From assembly GCA_001898035.1 (NCBI GenBank), contig MKRX01000010.1:1-45504 (forward strand): a DNA stretch of 45,504 bases. The letters run 5' to 3'. Below, piece by piece: positions 7,679-15,518 of this stretch. The stretch comes from Armatimonadetes bacterium 55-13 (GTDB lineage Bacteria; Armatimonadota; Fimbriimonadia; Fimbriimonadales; Fimbriimonadaceae). The notes under the pieces are model-generated. The model was given only the letters and a program-made list of their open reading frames with translations. It was not told the origin of the DNA and searched no databases. A program made the position numbers and the translations under genes. Positions within the stretch are counted from its first letter, which is position 1. Every line of letters begins with the position of its first letter.

Positions 7679-9859
7679 CTATCGAAGCGCCTGGCCCAGG
7701 AAGTTGATTCCGACTGAGGCCAGGTACGCCAACGCAGTCATGTAAGTAAACACGAAGACCGGCCATTTCCAGGAATTCGTTTCTCGTCGAATCGTTGCCA
7801 GAGTAGACATGCACTGGCAACATAAGGCGAAGAACACCATCAAACTGATGGCGGTCCACACGGTAAAGAGGGGGCGCCCGTCGGGCCATTTCGCCCTGTT
7901 GATTGCCTGCTGCAAGTCAACGGACCCTTCGTCTACATCTCCGCCAAGATTAAAGATAATCCCTAAGGAAGGAACGACGGTCTCTCTTGCCGGAAAAGCC
8001 GAAAGCACCGCCGTGGTAATTCGCCAGTCGAATCCTGCCGGAACGAAGACCGGCTCCAACGTTTTCCCAAATCTACCAAGGTAGGAATTCGCCAACTGCT
8101 GCTCAGCGACATAGCTATCCTGCGCAGACTTATATTTGTCGCCGAAGGGTTCCTGCTTCTCCGTTTCCACCCACTGACGTTCAAAAGTCTGTTCGTATCG
8201 AGTCGTCGCCTCATTGGACCGTGGGAAATAAGATAATCCCCAGATCAAAACCGACATCAAGACGATGATCGTCCCCGCCGTAGTTACGAATACTTTGCCC
8301 CGAAAGTACATCGCCAGCCATACGTCTTTCCACTTGGGCCACTGGTAAGGCGGGAGTTCCAACAAGAAGGGCAACCGGGTGCCCTTGAAGACTCGGCGGT
8401 TAAGGAACCAAACAATAGGAATTGCAACCACCAGTCCCAGCAAGTGCATCGCAAAGAGGGTGATGCCTGCCCAAACTGGTCCATATTTCGGCGCGATAAA
8501 AGTTCCGATGAGGAGAACATAGACAGGCAGTCGAGCGCTACAACTCATCAGGGGAGCCACCAAGATCGTTGCCAGTCGGCTCTTAACGTCCGGCATCACT
8601 CGCGCCGCCATAATCCCGGGAATCGCACAGGCGAAACTTGATAGCAGGGGAATAAACGCCCGTCCATTCAAGCCACACCAGCCGAGCACTCGGTCCATCA
8701 AGAAAGCCGCCCTCGCCAGATAACCCGTTCCTTCCAGTACAGCGATGAAGAAGAACAGAATTAGGATTTGCGGGAGGAACACCAGCATGCCTCCCACTCC
8801 GCCGATCAAACCGTCTACGACCAGAGATTGCAGCACGGGCGCTCCATCAAGCATGGGGCCCACCCAACCTGAGAGTTTCCCAAAGATCCAGTCGATTCCG
8901 TCCATGAGTGGACCTGCAAAACTGTAGATCGATTGGAACACCAGGTACATCACCCCGGCGAACACCAACATTCCCCAAACTCGATGCGTCAAGATGTGAT
9001 CGATTCGGTCGGTCAGCGTCTTTCTTCCCGGGTCTCCTGGTTCACTGATCGCCGCCCGACTGACCATCGTCGACCATCCATATCGATACGAAGAGTCGTC
9101 CTCCGGCGTTGGTTCTACATCGCTCGTTACGGCGTCCAGCGCACGCACATAGACCTCCTCGATTTCAGGAAAGTCCTTTGCGTAGCTCGCAAGATCGTTC
9201 GACTCGGATTGCAGTTTGTCCTTAAGCTCTCGCTTGGTGAAGTCCTCGCCAGATCGCGCGAGCCGTTCGCGTAGCGAAGCAATTTTGGCCTTCGTTTCAA
9301 GTGAAAGCGTGAAGTCGACGTCTGGAGGTTGGGGGCTCTCAAAGGCTCGATCAACCGCTTCGAGCAGATCTTTGATGCCTCGTTCCTTATGGCCAACCAC
9401 TGGCACGACCTCAACGCCTAAGAGATTGGACAACCGAGACAGATCCAGTAATCGCTTCGCCGACTCAAGTCGATCAACCATTGTCAGAGCGACGACGGTA
9501 GGTATGCCCAACTCTGCAACCTGGCTAAAGAGGAACAGATTGCGCTCCAGGTTCGAGGCGTCAACGACGCAAATCAACAAATCAGGTTGACGGTTTGCCG
9601 GCGCTTCACCCCGGATTGCTGCCACCGCCACTCGCTCGTCTTCCGATACCGGAGACATGGAGTAAAGTCCCGGAATATCGACGCATTCAACGCTGCCCGA
9701 AGCTAATTGAAGTGGGCCCGAGACCCTTTCTACGGTCACGCCAGGGTAGTTGCCGACCTTTTGACGTGAACCCGTGAGGGCATTAAAGAGAGTGGTCTTC
9801 CCCGCGTTCGGATTCCCTACGATCGCAACAAGACGCGTTCCGGCGGCTACGGTGGCCAA
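7679..9859 (-). CDS. feoB: Ferrous iron transporter FeoB
   Basis: This 726-aa protein imports Fe(II) across the inner membrane. The N-terminal G domain has the P-loop GNPNAGKT (residues 15-22), GVTVERVSG switch I, DIPGLYS (G3) and TMVD as the G4 motif, with Thr in place of the commoner Asn. A helical GDI-like region follows, then the polytopic channel. Both Gate segments are clear: SSFACAIPGIMAARV with APLMSCSARLPVYVLLI, and SAFPARETVVPSLGIIFNLG. Length and order are standard. It lies 8 bp after feoA in the same operon. Regulation probably acts at the palindrome upstream of feoA. Confidence 0.97.
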   Translation of the reverse strand: MATVAAGTRLVAIVGNPNAGKTTLFNALTGSRQKVGNYPGVTVERVSGPLQLASGSVECVDIPGLYSMSPVSEDERVAVAAIRGEAPANRQPDLLICVVDASNLERNLFLFSQVAELGIPTVVALTMVDRLESAKRLLDLSRLSNLLGVEVVPVVGHKERGIKDLLEAVDRAFESPQPPDVDFTLSLETKAKIASLRERLARSGEDFTKRELKDKLQSESNDLASYAKDFPEIEEVYVRALDAVTSDVEPTPEDDSSYRYGWSTMVSRAAISEPGDPGRKTLTDRIDHILTHRVWGMLVFAGVMYLVFQSIYSFAGPLMDGIDWIFGKLSGWVGPMLDGAPVLQSLVVDGLIGGVGGMLVFLPQILILFFFIAVLEGTGYLARAAFLMDRVLGWCGLNGRAFIPLLSSFACAIPGIMAARVMPDVKSRLATILVAPLMSCSARLPVYVLLIGTFIAPKYGPVWAGITLFAMHLLGLVVAIPIVWFLNRRVFKGTRLPFLLELPPYQWPKWKDVWLAMYFRGKVFVTTAGTIIVLMSVLIWGLSYFPRSNEATTRYEQTFERQWVETEKQEPFGDKYKSAQDSYVAEQQLANSYLGRFGKTLEPVFVPAGFDWRITTAVLSAFPARETVVPSLGIIFNLGGDVDEGSVDLQQAINRAKWPDGRPLFTVWTAISLMVFFALCCQCMSTLATIRRETNSWKWPVFVFTYMTALAYLASVGINFLGQALR

Positions 9860-9867
9860 GGCCAGTT

Positions 9868-10119
9868 TTACTCCACCGGCTCAACGTCGAAACCGAGCGT
9901 TTCCTTCTTCCGAAGGCACAAGCGATAGCCGCGAAGATCGATTTCAACGGGATCGCCAAAAGGAGCGACCTTGACCACGTTAAGCGTGGTGCCCACCGTC
10001 ATCCCCATTTCCTTGAGGCGGCGTGCCTCGGGGGAGTCATTGTGAATACCTACGATGCGAACACGCATTCCCTGTTTAAGCTCGGAAAATGTCATGACGG
10101 AATCGCGCATCAGCGGCAT
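9868..10119 (-). CDS. feoA: FeoA, SH3-like partner of FeoB
   Basis: This protein of up to 83 aa has the FeoA fold: FSELKQGMRVRIVGI, then RRLKEMGMTVGTTLNVVKVAPFGDPVEIDLRGYRLCLRKKE. FeoA is a small cytosolic accessory needed for full FeoB activity. Three ATGs are in frame (10119, 10110, 10095); the last gives MTFSELKQG, the commonest FeoA start. The outermost start has a TAGATT six bases upstream, which would fit a leaderless transcript. No Shine-Dalgarno site is evident for any of them. The gene is first of the feoAB pair. Confidence 0.93.
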   Translation of the reverse strand: MPLMRDSVMTFSELKQGMRVRIVGIHNDSPEARRLKEMGMTVGTTLNVVKVAPFGDPVEIDLRGYRLCLRKKETLGFDVEPVE

Positions 10120-10129
10120 ACAATGAATC

Positions 10130-10177
10130 TACCCAAAAATGTATTTTTTGATACGTCAAAAAATTAATTAATGGGTA
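10130..10177 (-). promoter_or_regulatory. Nested palindrome upstream of feoAB, candidate metal-regulator operator
   Basis: The inner repeat is TTTTTTGA at 10144-10151 and TCAAAAAA at 10156-10163 around a TACG centre, extended by one further A/T pair. An outer pair, TACCCA at 10130-10135 and TGGGTA at 10172-10177, has exactly the same centre (10153.5). The site begins about 11 bp before the longest feoA start. On the feoA strand the inner arm contains TTGACG, a possible -35 box. Position and symmetry suggest an iron-responsive operator, but it does not obviously match a Fur box. The DNA from 10120 to 10200 holds no gene. Confidence 0.55.
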
Positions 10178-10200
10178 AGACGCCCAAAAATTCACGCCGT

Positions 10201-10971
10201 TCAATTGTATTTCAGCTTGACCTTGAATAGGGAGGGCTCAACGGTTGCGTTCACTTTCAGGTTTACATCCCACTGGCTGGTCACCAAAACGGATTTACCC
10301 TCTCCAACCGCCACTTTCATCTGCTCGACGTATTGCAGAAGATCTCCTTCCTCGGAAACAACCATTTGATAGGAGCCCATTTGGGCGGCCCCTAAATTCT
10401 CACGCAGCCCGCCGGAAATGCGAAACCCTTCGACTCCTCGGAGGGTGTTTTTGCCAGTTACCGCGTAATCCATCCACTGGTTCTTTCTGAAGAGCATATC
10501 GTCTCGGCGAGCGATTGCAATGTCCAGAGGCATCGACCGGTCGCCCAAGCTCTTTCCCGCTGCCAAGTAAATATCCCCAATGTCCATGGGCTTCCCAGTC
10601 CGTGGATTGGTCTGAGTCTCTTTGAGCCGGGTTCCCGCATTTCCCGTACCAAGACTGGTGGAAACGTCAGGAGCGTCGTACGAGAATTCTTTTCCATCGC
10701 CCGTCACCATCCAGCGCCACTGCTCGTCTTTGCTGCGATGGGATTCATCTTTTTGTTGGAAGAGATAAAACTTTCCTGGGCGCTCGTACTGGAGAACCGT
10801 TTCCATCTTCGCGGATTGGTTTCCGCTGGCTACGGTCAACATGATCGTGCCCACCACTGACTTTGCGCTGTAGTAGTGGCCCAACATCTTCTCGATGAGT
10901 TGTTTGGCGTTTGGGTCCCCTTGGGACGTTCCCCCAGCCAATACGGCGATCAACGCTAAAGTCGTACTCAT
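10201..10971 (-). CDS. LolA-like periplasmic lipoprotein-carrier-fold protein
   Basis: This 256-aa protein has a short hydrophobic N terminus (MSTTLALIAVLAGGTSQG). It then shows the LolA/LppX-like pattern: AKQLIEKMLGHYYSAKSVVGTIMLTV, METVLQYERPGKFYLF and a WMVTGDGKEFSYDAP strand. Repeated beta strands end in VNLKVNATVEPSLFKVKLKYN. Such proteins bind lipids or lipoproteins in the periplasm. It starts three bases after the stop of the cobalamin adenosyltransferase gene, so it is last in a wecG-like/pduO/lolA-like operon. Whether it is the true LolA or one of its many paralogues cannot be decided. Confidence 0.7.
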   Translation of the reverse strand: MSTTLALIAVLAGGTSQGDPNAKQLIEKMLGHYYSAKSVVGTIMLTVASGNQSAKMETVLQYERPGKFYLFQQKDESHRSKDEQWRWMVTGDGKEFSYDAPDVSTSLGTGNAGTRLKETQTNPRTGKPMDIGDIYLAAGKSLGDRSMPLDIAIARRDDMLFRKNQWMDYAVTGKNTLRGVEGFRISGGLRENLGAAQMGSYQMVVSEEGDLLQYVEQMKVAVGEGKSVLVTSQWDVNLKVNATVEPSLFKVKLKYN

Positions 10972-10974
10972 TAA

Positions 10975-11514
10975 TTACAATCCTCTTTTCCAGTTCACTT
11001 CCTCGACGTTTGAGAGATGGTTTGCGGTTCGTGCGCCGATAAACAACCAGTCTGCGAGTCGATTGAAGAAAACTCTCAACTCATACCTTACCGGTTCTTC
11101 CCGATGCAGGCAAAGCGAGGTCCGTTCAACCCGTCGGCATACGCTTCTGGCCAAATGCAAGTGAGCCGCTAAGAGATTGCCTCCTGGCAAAATGAAGTTC
11201 TTCAGTTCTGGCAAGTCACGCTCTTGCTCGTCGATCGAAGCCTCAAGCGCGTCGATAGCTGATTGCCCTACGGTGGCGAAGCGCGATTCATTCGGTGAAG
11301 CAAACTCCGCGCCCGCTTCAAAGAGCCATCCCTGAATTTTTTCCAAAAGCCCATCGAGGGGAAATGAAGCGTCGATCGCTCGTACAACGCCAATGAGGGC
11401 ATTCAATTCATCCACCTCGCCAATTGCGCTAATTCGAAGTGAATCTTTCCCGACTCGTTCGCCGCCAATGAGGCCCGTCTCACCTGAGTCGCCCGTCTTG
11501 GTGTAAATCTTCAT
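10975..11514 (-). CDS. pduO: PduO-type cob(I)alamin adenosyltransferase
   Basis: The protein is 179 aa from MKIYTKTGDSGETGLIGGE. This start overlaps the upstream stop as ATGA (11511-11514), so I prefer it to the upstream in-frame start at 11604. The TGDxGxTGL nucleotide loop, the CRRVERTS helix with the conserved Arg-Glu-Arg set, and LNRLADWLFIGART mark the PduO family. This family transfers the adenosyl group of ATP to cob(I)alamin, making adenosylcobalamin. It is translationally coupled to the WecG-like gene, an unexpected partner. The product could serve the B12-binding regulator encoded at 40419, but the two are far apart. Confidence 0.93.
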   Translation of the reverse strand: MKIYTKTGDSGETGLIGGERVGKDSLRISAIGEVDELNALIGVVRAIDASFPLDGLLEKIQGWLFEAGAEFASPNESRFATVGQSAIDALEASIDEQERDLPELKNFILPGGNLLAAHLHLARSVCRRVERTSLCLHREEPVRYELRVFFNRLADWLFIGARTANHLSNVEEVNWKRGL

Positions 11515-12263
11515 CGAGGAGATCGCAGAATCAACCAAACGAACTTGGGCAAGTTCTTCACCTTGGCAATTTTCTTCGGATTCTGCAAGAGCCGCCAGAG
11601 CCACTCCAAATGAAGGGCCTGAAAGAACTTTGGAGCTCGCCTCACTTTCCCCGAAAAAACATCGAAAGAACCACCGACCCCCATTGATACCGACGCGTTG
11701 ATGATGCCTTCGGTCGCCTTAATGAACTTCTCCTGGCGAGGGATTCCCATGGCTACAAAAAGGAAATCCGGTTGAGTCTCCGCCACCTCTTGCGCAATGA
11801 TCGCATCGCTGTCAGCGGGGAAAAAGCCATGACGGGCGCCCACAATATTGCATCCGGGATGCTTTAGTCGCATCTTTTCTGCCGCTAGCTCAGCCACCCC
11901 CGGCGCTGCGCCCAAGAAGAAAATCCGGTATCCCTTATCCGCGCTCAGACCACATATACGGTCCACAAGGTCCACTCCGCTCACTCGTTCCGTGATCGGC
12001 ATTCCTTTCCGCTTTGCTGCCCAAATAACGCCGATGCTGTCTGGGGTGATCAGGTCGGCGCTCTTGAAGAGTTCCTGGAATTCTGGGTCATCCTGCGCCT
12101 GGACGATGCCGCTTGCGTCGGCCGTCACGACCAAGTGGGGTCGCTTTTCGGCCACGAACGATTCCAAGACCCGGAGGGTTTCGTTCATGCCCAATCGGTC
12201 GACGGGCATTCCCAGGATTTCGACACGACTTGGTCTAGAAATGTCCGCGTTGAGAGTCATCAA
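11511..12263 (-). CDS. WecG/TagA/CpsF family glycosyltransferase
   Basis: This 250-aa protein shows the family features: VEILGMPVDRLGMNETL, HLVVTADASGIVQAQ, then the LITPDSIGVIWAAKRKG...ERVSGVDLVDRI block. Further on are YRIFFLGAAPGVAELAAEKM, FVAMGIPRQEKFI, MGVGGSFDVFSGKVRRAP and LEWLWRLLQNPKK. WecG-type enzymes add the second sugar (often ManNAc or a uronate) onto undecaprenyl-linked GlcNAc during surface polysaccharide assembly, at the inner face of the membrane. The length is normal. It is the first gene of a minus-strand operon with pduO. The exact sugar is not predictable. Confidence 0.92.
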   Translation of the reverse strand: MMTLNADISRPSRVEILGMPVDRLGMNETLRVLESFVAEKRPHLVVTADASGIVQAQDDPEFQELFKSADLITPDSIGVIWAAKRKGMPITERVSGVDLVDRICGLSADKGYRIFFLGAAPGVAELAAEKMRLKHPGCNIVGARHGFFPADSDAIIAQEVAETQPDFLFVAMGIPRQEKFIKATEGIINASVSMGVGGSFDVFSGKVRRAPKFFQALHLEWLWRLLQNPKKIAKVKNLPKFVWLILRSPR

Positions 12264-12368
12264 TTTTCTCGAATTTTACCTTTGGGTTCAAAGACCACCT
12301 CTTGCATTCGGGACGAAATAAGATCACAATTTCGCACGTCTTTTCTTAACAACCCGACAAATTTTGAT

Positions 12369-12385
12369 TTGGTCTGGTTTTTGCA
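12369..12385 (+). promoter_or_regulatory. Sigma-54-like promoter of the prepilin gene
   Basis: The element TTGGTCTGGTTTTTGCA places GG (12371-12372) and GC (12383-12384) exactly ten bases apart. It agrees with the -24/-12 consensus (YTGGCACGrNNNTTGCW) except at three positions in the first half. Transcription would begin near 12396, about 50 nt before the prepilin start. Pilin genes in several bacteria are RpoN-dependent, which supports the reading, but rpoN itself is not in this window. Confidence 0.5.
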
Positions 12386-12404
12386 AGAAAAGATGATATA
12401 TCAA

Positions 12405-12420
12405 GTCGGCTCAGACCGAC
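12405..12420 (+). promoter_or_regulatory. Small hairpin in prepilin leader
   Basis: GTCGG (12405-12409) and CCGAC (12416-12420) can pair around a 6-nt loop. It lies 13 bases ahead of the AGGAGG ribosome site (12434-12439) of the prepilin, in the short leader expected from the sigma-54-like promoter. The rest of the 12264-12444 gap shows nothing else I can name. Confidence 0.3.
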
Positions 12421-12444
12421 AAACGCCCATACGAGGAGGTATGA

Positions 12445-13254
12445 GTGAAACGAGCATTTACTCTCATTGAGCTATTGGTAGTTATTGCCATCATCGCCAT
12501 TTTGGCGGCCATCCTTTTCCCGGTTTTTGCCAAGGCCAAAGAGGCGGCAAAGAAAACGGCTGCACTGAGCAACGTCAAACAGAACGCTACGGCGGTCCTC
12601 ATGTACAACACCGACTATGACGGCAACTTCGCGATGGTCGCGTACATGGGCAATGGAAACGGAACCATTCCTGGCACCGGCACCATGGTCGTCTCCATCT
12701 TCGACGCGATTATTCCCTACACCAAGAATAAGGACATCTTTCTTTCGCCAGGAGATCCCAAAGCCATTCACTGGAGTGACAATCCTCAAACGACAAGCTC
12801 AATCATCGGCTCTCTCTCGGGTGGGGCATGGACTTCACAAGCCGATATTCGATATGCCAGCTTTGGACCTAACTTCCGCCTCTTCGAGGACACCGCCGTC
12901 CTCGCTCCCTTCGGAGCTCAGCACCCGGTTCGAAATGAGAGCGGACTGCCCGATTCGGTCAACACCACCATGTTCTACGACGCGCGCTATATCAAGGCCG
13001 GCGTAACCAATCCCGATGCCCCAAGCGGACCCTACCGAGTCCCCACATTGCCCTTCAGCCGTTTCAACTTCCCCGGAACAGCAAGGTATAGCGAAACCTT
13101 CGTGGTGAATTTTGCCGATGGCCACGCCAAGGCATACAATAAGAAAGCGAACATCTCAGTTGTTGCCCCGGAAGCTGGCGTCCAAACTCAGGTCTACTAC
13201 TTCCCCTACGACCTGAACGGAATTCCCGAAGTCGTCGCCGAACTCAACCCCTAA
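12445..13254 (+). CDS. Type IV prepilin-like protein (major pseudopilin class)
   Basis: This 269-aa protein uses a GTG start six bases after a good AGGAGG. The N terminus MKRAFTLIELLVVIAIIAILAAIL is a class III signal: peptidase cleavage after Ala4, N-methylated Phe5 and Glu9. FPVFAKAKEAAKKTA follows, a style common in Armatimonadota and Planctomycetes pseudopilins. The C-terminal part has VVNFADGHAKAY, a variant of the H-X9-DG motif of DUF1559-type proteins, with Tyr where His is usual. It is exported through a type II/IV pilus-like system. An ATG at 12441 opens only a nine-codon frame overlapping the GTG. The gene ends at a strong terminator. Confidence 0.9.
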   Translation: MKRAFTLIELLVVIAIIAILAAILFPVFAKAKEAAKKTAALSNVKQNATAVLMYNTDYDGNFAMVAYMGNGNGTIPGTGTMVVSIFDAIIPYTKNKDIFLSPGDPKAIHWSDNPQTTSSIIGSLSGGAWTSQADIRYASFGPNFRLFEDTAVLAPFGAQHPVRNESGLPDSVNTTMFYDARYIKAGVTNPDAPSGPYRVPTLPFSRFNFPGTARYSETFVVNFADGHAKAYNKKANISVVAPEAGVQTQVYYFPYDLNGIPEVVAELNP

Positions 13255-13259
13255 TCCAC

Positions 13260-13296
13260 CCGCCCTTGGCCGATTTTCCTCGTCCAAGGGCGGTTT
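13260..13296 (+). terminator. Rho-independent terminator after the prepilin gene
   Basis: CCGCCCTTGG (13260-13269) pairs perfectly with CCAAGGGCGG (13284-13293) around a 14-nt loop and is followed by TTT. It begins just after the prepilin stop codon and separates it from sdhB. Confidence 0.75.
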
Positions 13297-13351
13297 AGCG
13301 CCCTAAACCCGCGCCTTCTAAGGTTCAAAAACCGTATTATTAGGATTAGAA

Positions 13352-14134
13352 ATGTCTGCAACCATAACCGCGACCAAGATCAGAGTCAAGATTCTTCGTC
13401 AAAAGTCGGCCGGTGAGCCCTCTCACTGGGATACCTTCGAGGTTCCCTACCAGGACAAGATCAACGTCATCTCGGCCCTGATGGAGATTCGCAAGAAGCC
13501 GGTGACTGCGGATGGCAAAACCGTAGAGCCACCCGCCTGGGAAGCCGCCTGCTTGGAAGAGGTCTGCGGTTCCTGCACCATGAACATCAACGGCGGCATC
13601 CGTCAGGCTTGCACGGCGTTGATTGAAGAAGTCGGAGAACTCGTCGGAGACACCTACGAAGTCACCCTTGAGCCGATGAAGAAGTTCCCGCTCATCCGGG
13701 ACCTGATGGTCGACCGCAGCAAGATGTTCAACAACCTGATCAAGGTGAAAGCATGGGTTCCCATCGACGGCTCCTATGATCTCGGCATGGCCCAGCCTCA
13801 AGACGATCACGTCCGACAGCTCCGCTACGCGCTCTCGCGCTGTATGACCTGCGGCTGCTGTATGGAAGCCTGCCCCCAGATCAACGAGAAGTCTAGCTTC
13901 ATCGGCCCTGCCACCCTCGCCCAGTCACTCCTCTTCAACTTGCACCCCATTGGAAAGGGGTTAGAAGGTGAGCGAATGGAAGTCCTCACCTCGGAGGAAG
14001 GCATTACCGGCTGCGGCAACGCTCAAAACTGCGTGAAGGTCTGCCCGAAGGGCGTTCCCCTTACTCGAGCCATTGCGCAACTCAACCGAGACACCACCGT
14101 GTACAAGATCAAGAAGTGGATGGGCCTGTCCTAA
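13352..14134 (+). CDS. sdhB: Succinate dehydrogenase / fumarate reductase iron-sulfur subunit
   Basis: This 260-aa subunit carries electrons from the flavoprotein to quinone. The [2Fe-2S] ligands are C67, C72, C75 and C87 (CLEEVCGSC...C). The C-terminal ferredoxin-like part has C164, C167, C170, C174 and C221, C227, C231 for the 4Fe and 3Fe clusters. The spacing is that of a complete SdhB/FrdB. A TATTAT box at 13335 and AGGA just before the ATG may drive it. No sdhA or membrane anchor gene is adjacent: the upstream neighbour is a prepilin and the downstream one a DsbD-alpha-like protein, so the complex is split over the genome. Confidence 0.95.
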   Translation: MSATITATKIRVKILRQKSAGEPSHWDTFEVPYQDKINVISALMEIRKKPVTADGKTVEPPAWEAACLEEVCGSCTMNINGGIRQACTALIEEVGELVGDTYEVTLEPMKKFPLIRDLMVDRSKMFNNLIKVKAWVPIDGSYDLGMAQPQDDHVRQLRYALSRCMTCGCCMEACPQINEKSSFIGPATLAQSLLFNLHPIGKGLEGERMEVLTSEEGITGCGNAQNCVKVCPKGVPLTRAIAQLNRDTTVYKIKKWMGLS

Positions 14135-14168
14135 GGTAACGCCTCGGGCAGTCCATCCGTCAAGAACC

Positions 14169-14651
14169 ATGATGAACCTGAAACGAATTGCAATCCTCGC
14201 CTCGCTCGCCCTTTCCGTCTTCGCGAGCGCTCAGGCCCCCGATCCCAAGGTCGCCGTCTCCGCAGTGCCGAAGGAAGTGGCTATCGGTGGCCAGTTAAAG
14301 CTCACGGTCACCGTCACCTTTGCCGAGGGTTTCCACGGTTACCAAAACCCACCCGCCTCTGAATACGAGATCCCGGTTGTCGTGAAGGTAGACGGTAAAG
14401 AGTTCAAATTGACCAAGGTGATCTATCCCGCTGGCGTTGACGCCAAGGTTGCGGGCAGCGAGACGCCCACCAAGACCTACATGGGCGCTGTCAAAATCCC
14501 GGTGGTCATCACCGTCCCCAAGAAGATCGGCAAGAAGGATCTCAAAATTCTGGTGAGCTTCCAGCAGTGCAACGAGCAAAGCTGCATGCCTCCCGGCGAA
14601 GTCGCTTCCACCGTGAAAGTGAACATCGTCAAAAAGGTCAAGAAGTCTTGA
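14169..14651 (+). CDS. Free-standing DsbD N-terminal (alpha) domain protein, secreted
   Basis: Starting at ATG 14169 ([23 protein letters not shown], a signal peptide) the protein is 160 aa; the longer frame from 14073 runs back into sdhB. The mature part has the DsbD-alpha immunoglobulin-like pattern: a strand pair with [26 protein letters not shown], then [17 protein letters not shown]. This contains a Cys-x4-Cys pair where DsbD keeps its periplasmic cysteines. No transmembrane or thioredoxin part follows. It probably shuttles reducing equivalents in the periplasm, perhaps from the full DsbD encoded 0.9 kb downstream on the other strand. Its stop overlaps the TTG start of kdsA. Confidence 0.82.
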   Translation: MMNLKRIAILASLALSVFASAQAPDPKVAVSAVPKEVAIGGQLKLTVTVTFAEGFHGYQNPPASEYEIPVVVKVDGKEFKLTKVIYPAGVDAKVAGSETPTKTYMGAVKIPVVITVPKKIGKKDLKILVSFQQCNEQSCMPPGEVASTVKVNIVKKVKKS

Positions 14652-15454
14652 ACGTAGGGCCCGTTACAGTCGGCCCGGAGCGGCTGACTTTGATCGCCGG
14701 GCCCTGCTTGGCAGAATCCCTCGATCTTTGCCTCCAAGTTGCCGACAAACTTGTTCCCCTTGCTGAAAAGCTGGGAGTGAACTACATATTCAAGGCCTCC
14801 TTCGATAAAGCCAACCGGACATCCATCGGCACCACCCGAGGAGCGGGGCTCGAAGAGGGCCTCACTATCCTCCAGACAGTCAAAGACCGCTTTGGCGTAC
14901 CCGTGACCACAGACGTTCACCTGCCCTACCAAGCGGCCCCAGTATCTTCGACCGTCGATCTCCTTCAAATCCCGGCGTTTCTCTGCCGCCAGACCGACCT
15001 GCTGGAGGCATGTGCCCTCACCGGTCGCCCGGTGAACGTCAAAAAGGGCCAGTTCTTAGCGCCTCAGGACACTAAGAACATCGTCGATAAGCTTAAATCC
15101 TTCGATGCCTCCGGCATCATGCTCACCGAGCGCGGCACCACCTTCGGCTACAACGCGCTCGTCGTCGACATGCCTGGCCTGGAGATCATGCGATCCTTCG
15201 GAGTCCCCGTGTGTTTTGATGCCACCCACTCCGCCCAACGCCCGGGTGCTGGCGGAACCTCCAGCGGCGGCAACCGTGACTCCATCCCTGCCCTCGCCCG
15301 CGCCGCCGTCGCCGTCGGCGTCGACGCCCTATTCATGGAGATCCATCCCGATCCCGCTCACGCCCTTTCCGATAGTGCTACCCAATGGCCCCTGGACCGC
15401 GCAGAGGAGCTACTCACCGATCTCCTCAAGCTCGACGCCGCTCGACGTGCCTAA
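14648..15454 (+). CDS. kdsA: 3-deoxy-8-phosphooctulonate synthase (Kdo-8-P synthase)
   Basis: The enzyme condenses PEP and arabinose-5-phosphate to Kdo-8-phosphate for lipopolysaccharide. I place the start at TTG 14648, which overlaps the previous stop as TTGA and yields a 268-aa protein of usual length. The frame stays open upstream to 14567, but that would bury 28 non-conserved residues in the neighbour. Motifs: [76 protein letters not shown] and [13 protein letters not shown]. Cys in AGPC (not Asn as in E. coli) indicates the metal-dependent class. It is strong evidence for a Gram-negative envelope. Confidence 0.95.
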   Translation: MNVGPVTVGPERLTLIAGPCLAESLDLCLQVADKLVPLAEKLGVNYIFKASFDKANRTSIGTTRGAGLEEGLTILQTVKDRFGVPVTTDVHLPYQAAPVSSTVDLLQIPAFLCRQTDLLEACALTGRPVNVKKGQFLAPQDTKNIVDKLKSFDASGIMLTERGTTFGYNALVVDMPGLEIMRSFGVPVCFDATHSAQRPGAGGTSSGGNRDSIPALARAAVAVGVDALFMEIHPDPAHALSDSATQWPLDRAEELLTDLLKLDAARRA

Positions 15455-15463
15455 TCCAAAAAG

Positions 15464-15502
15464 AAACGCCTCCTGCGACCAACATCGCAGGAGGCGTTTT
15501 CG
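15464..15502. terminator. Bidirectional terminator between kdsA and dsbD
   Basis: A 15-bp perfect stem (15464-15478 with 15485-15499) encloses the loop CCAACA. It is flanked by A residues on the left and T residues on the right, so it can end transcription from both kdsA (plus) and dsbD (minus). Confidence 0.9.
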
Positions 15503-15518
15503 TTGATGAACGAATCAA

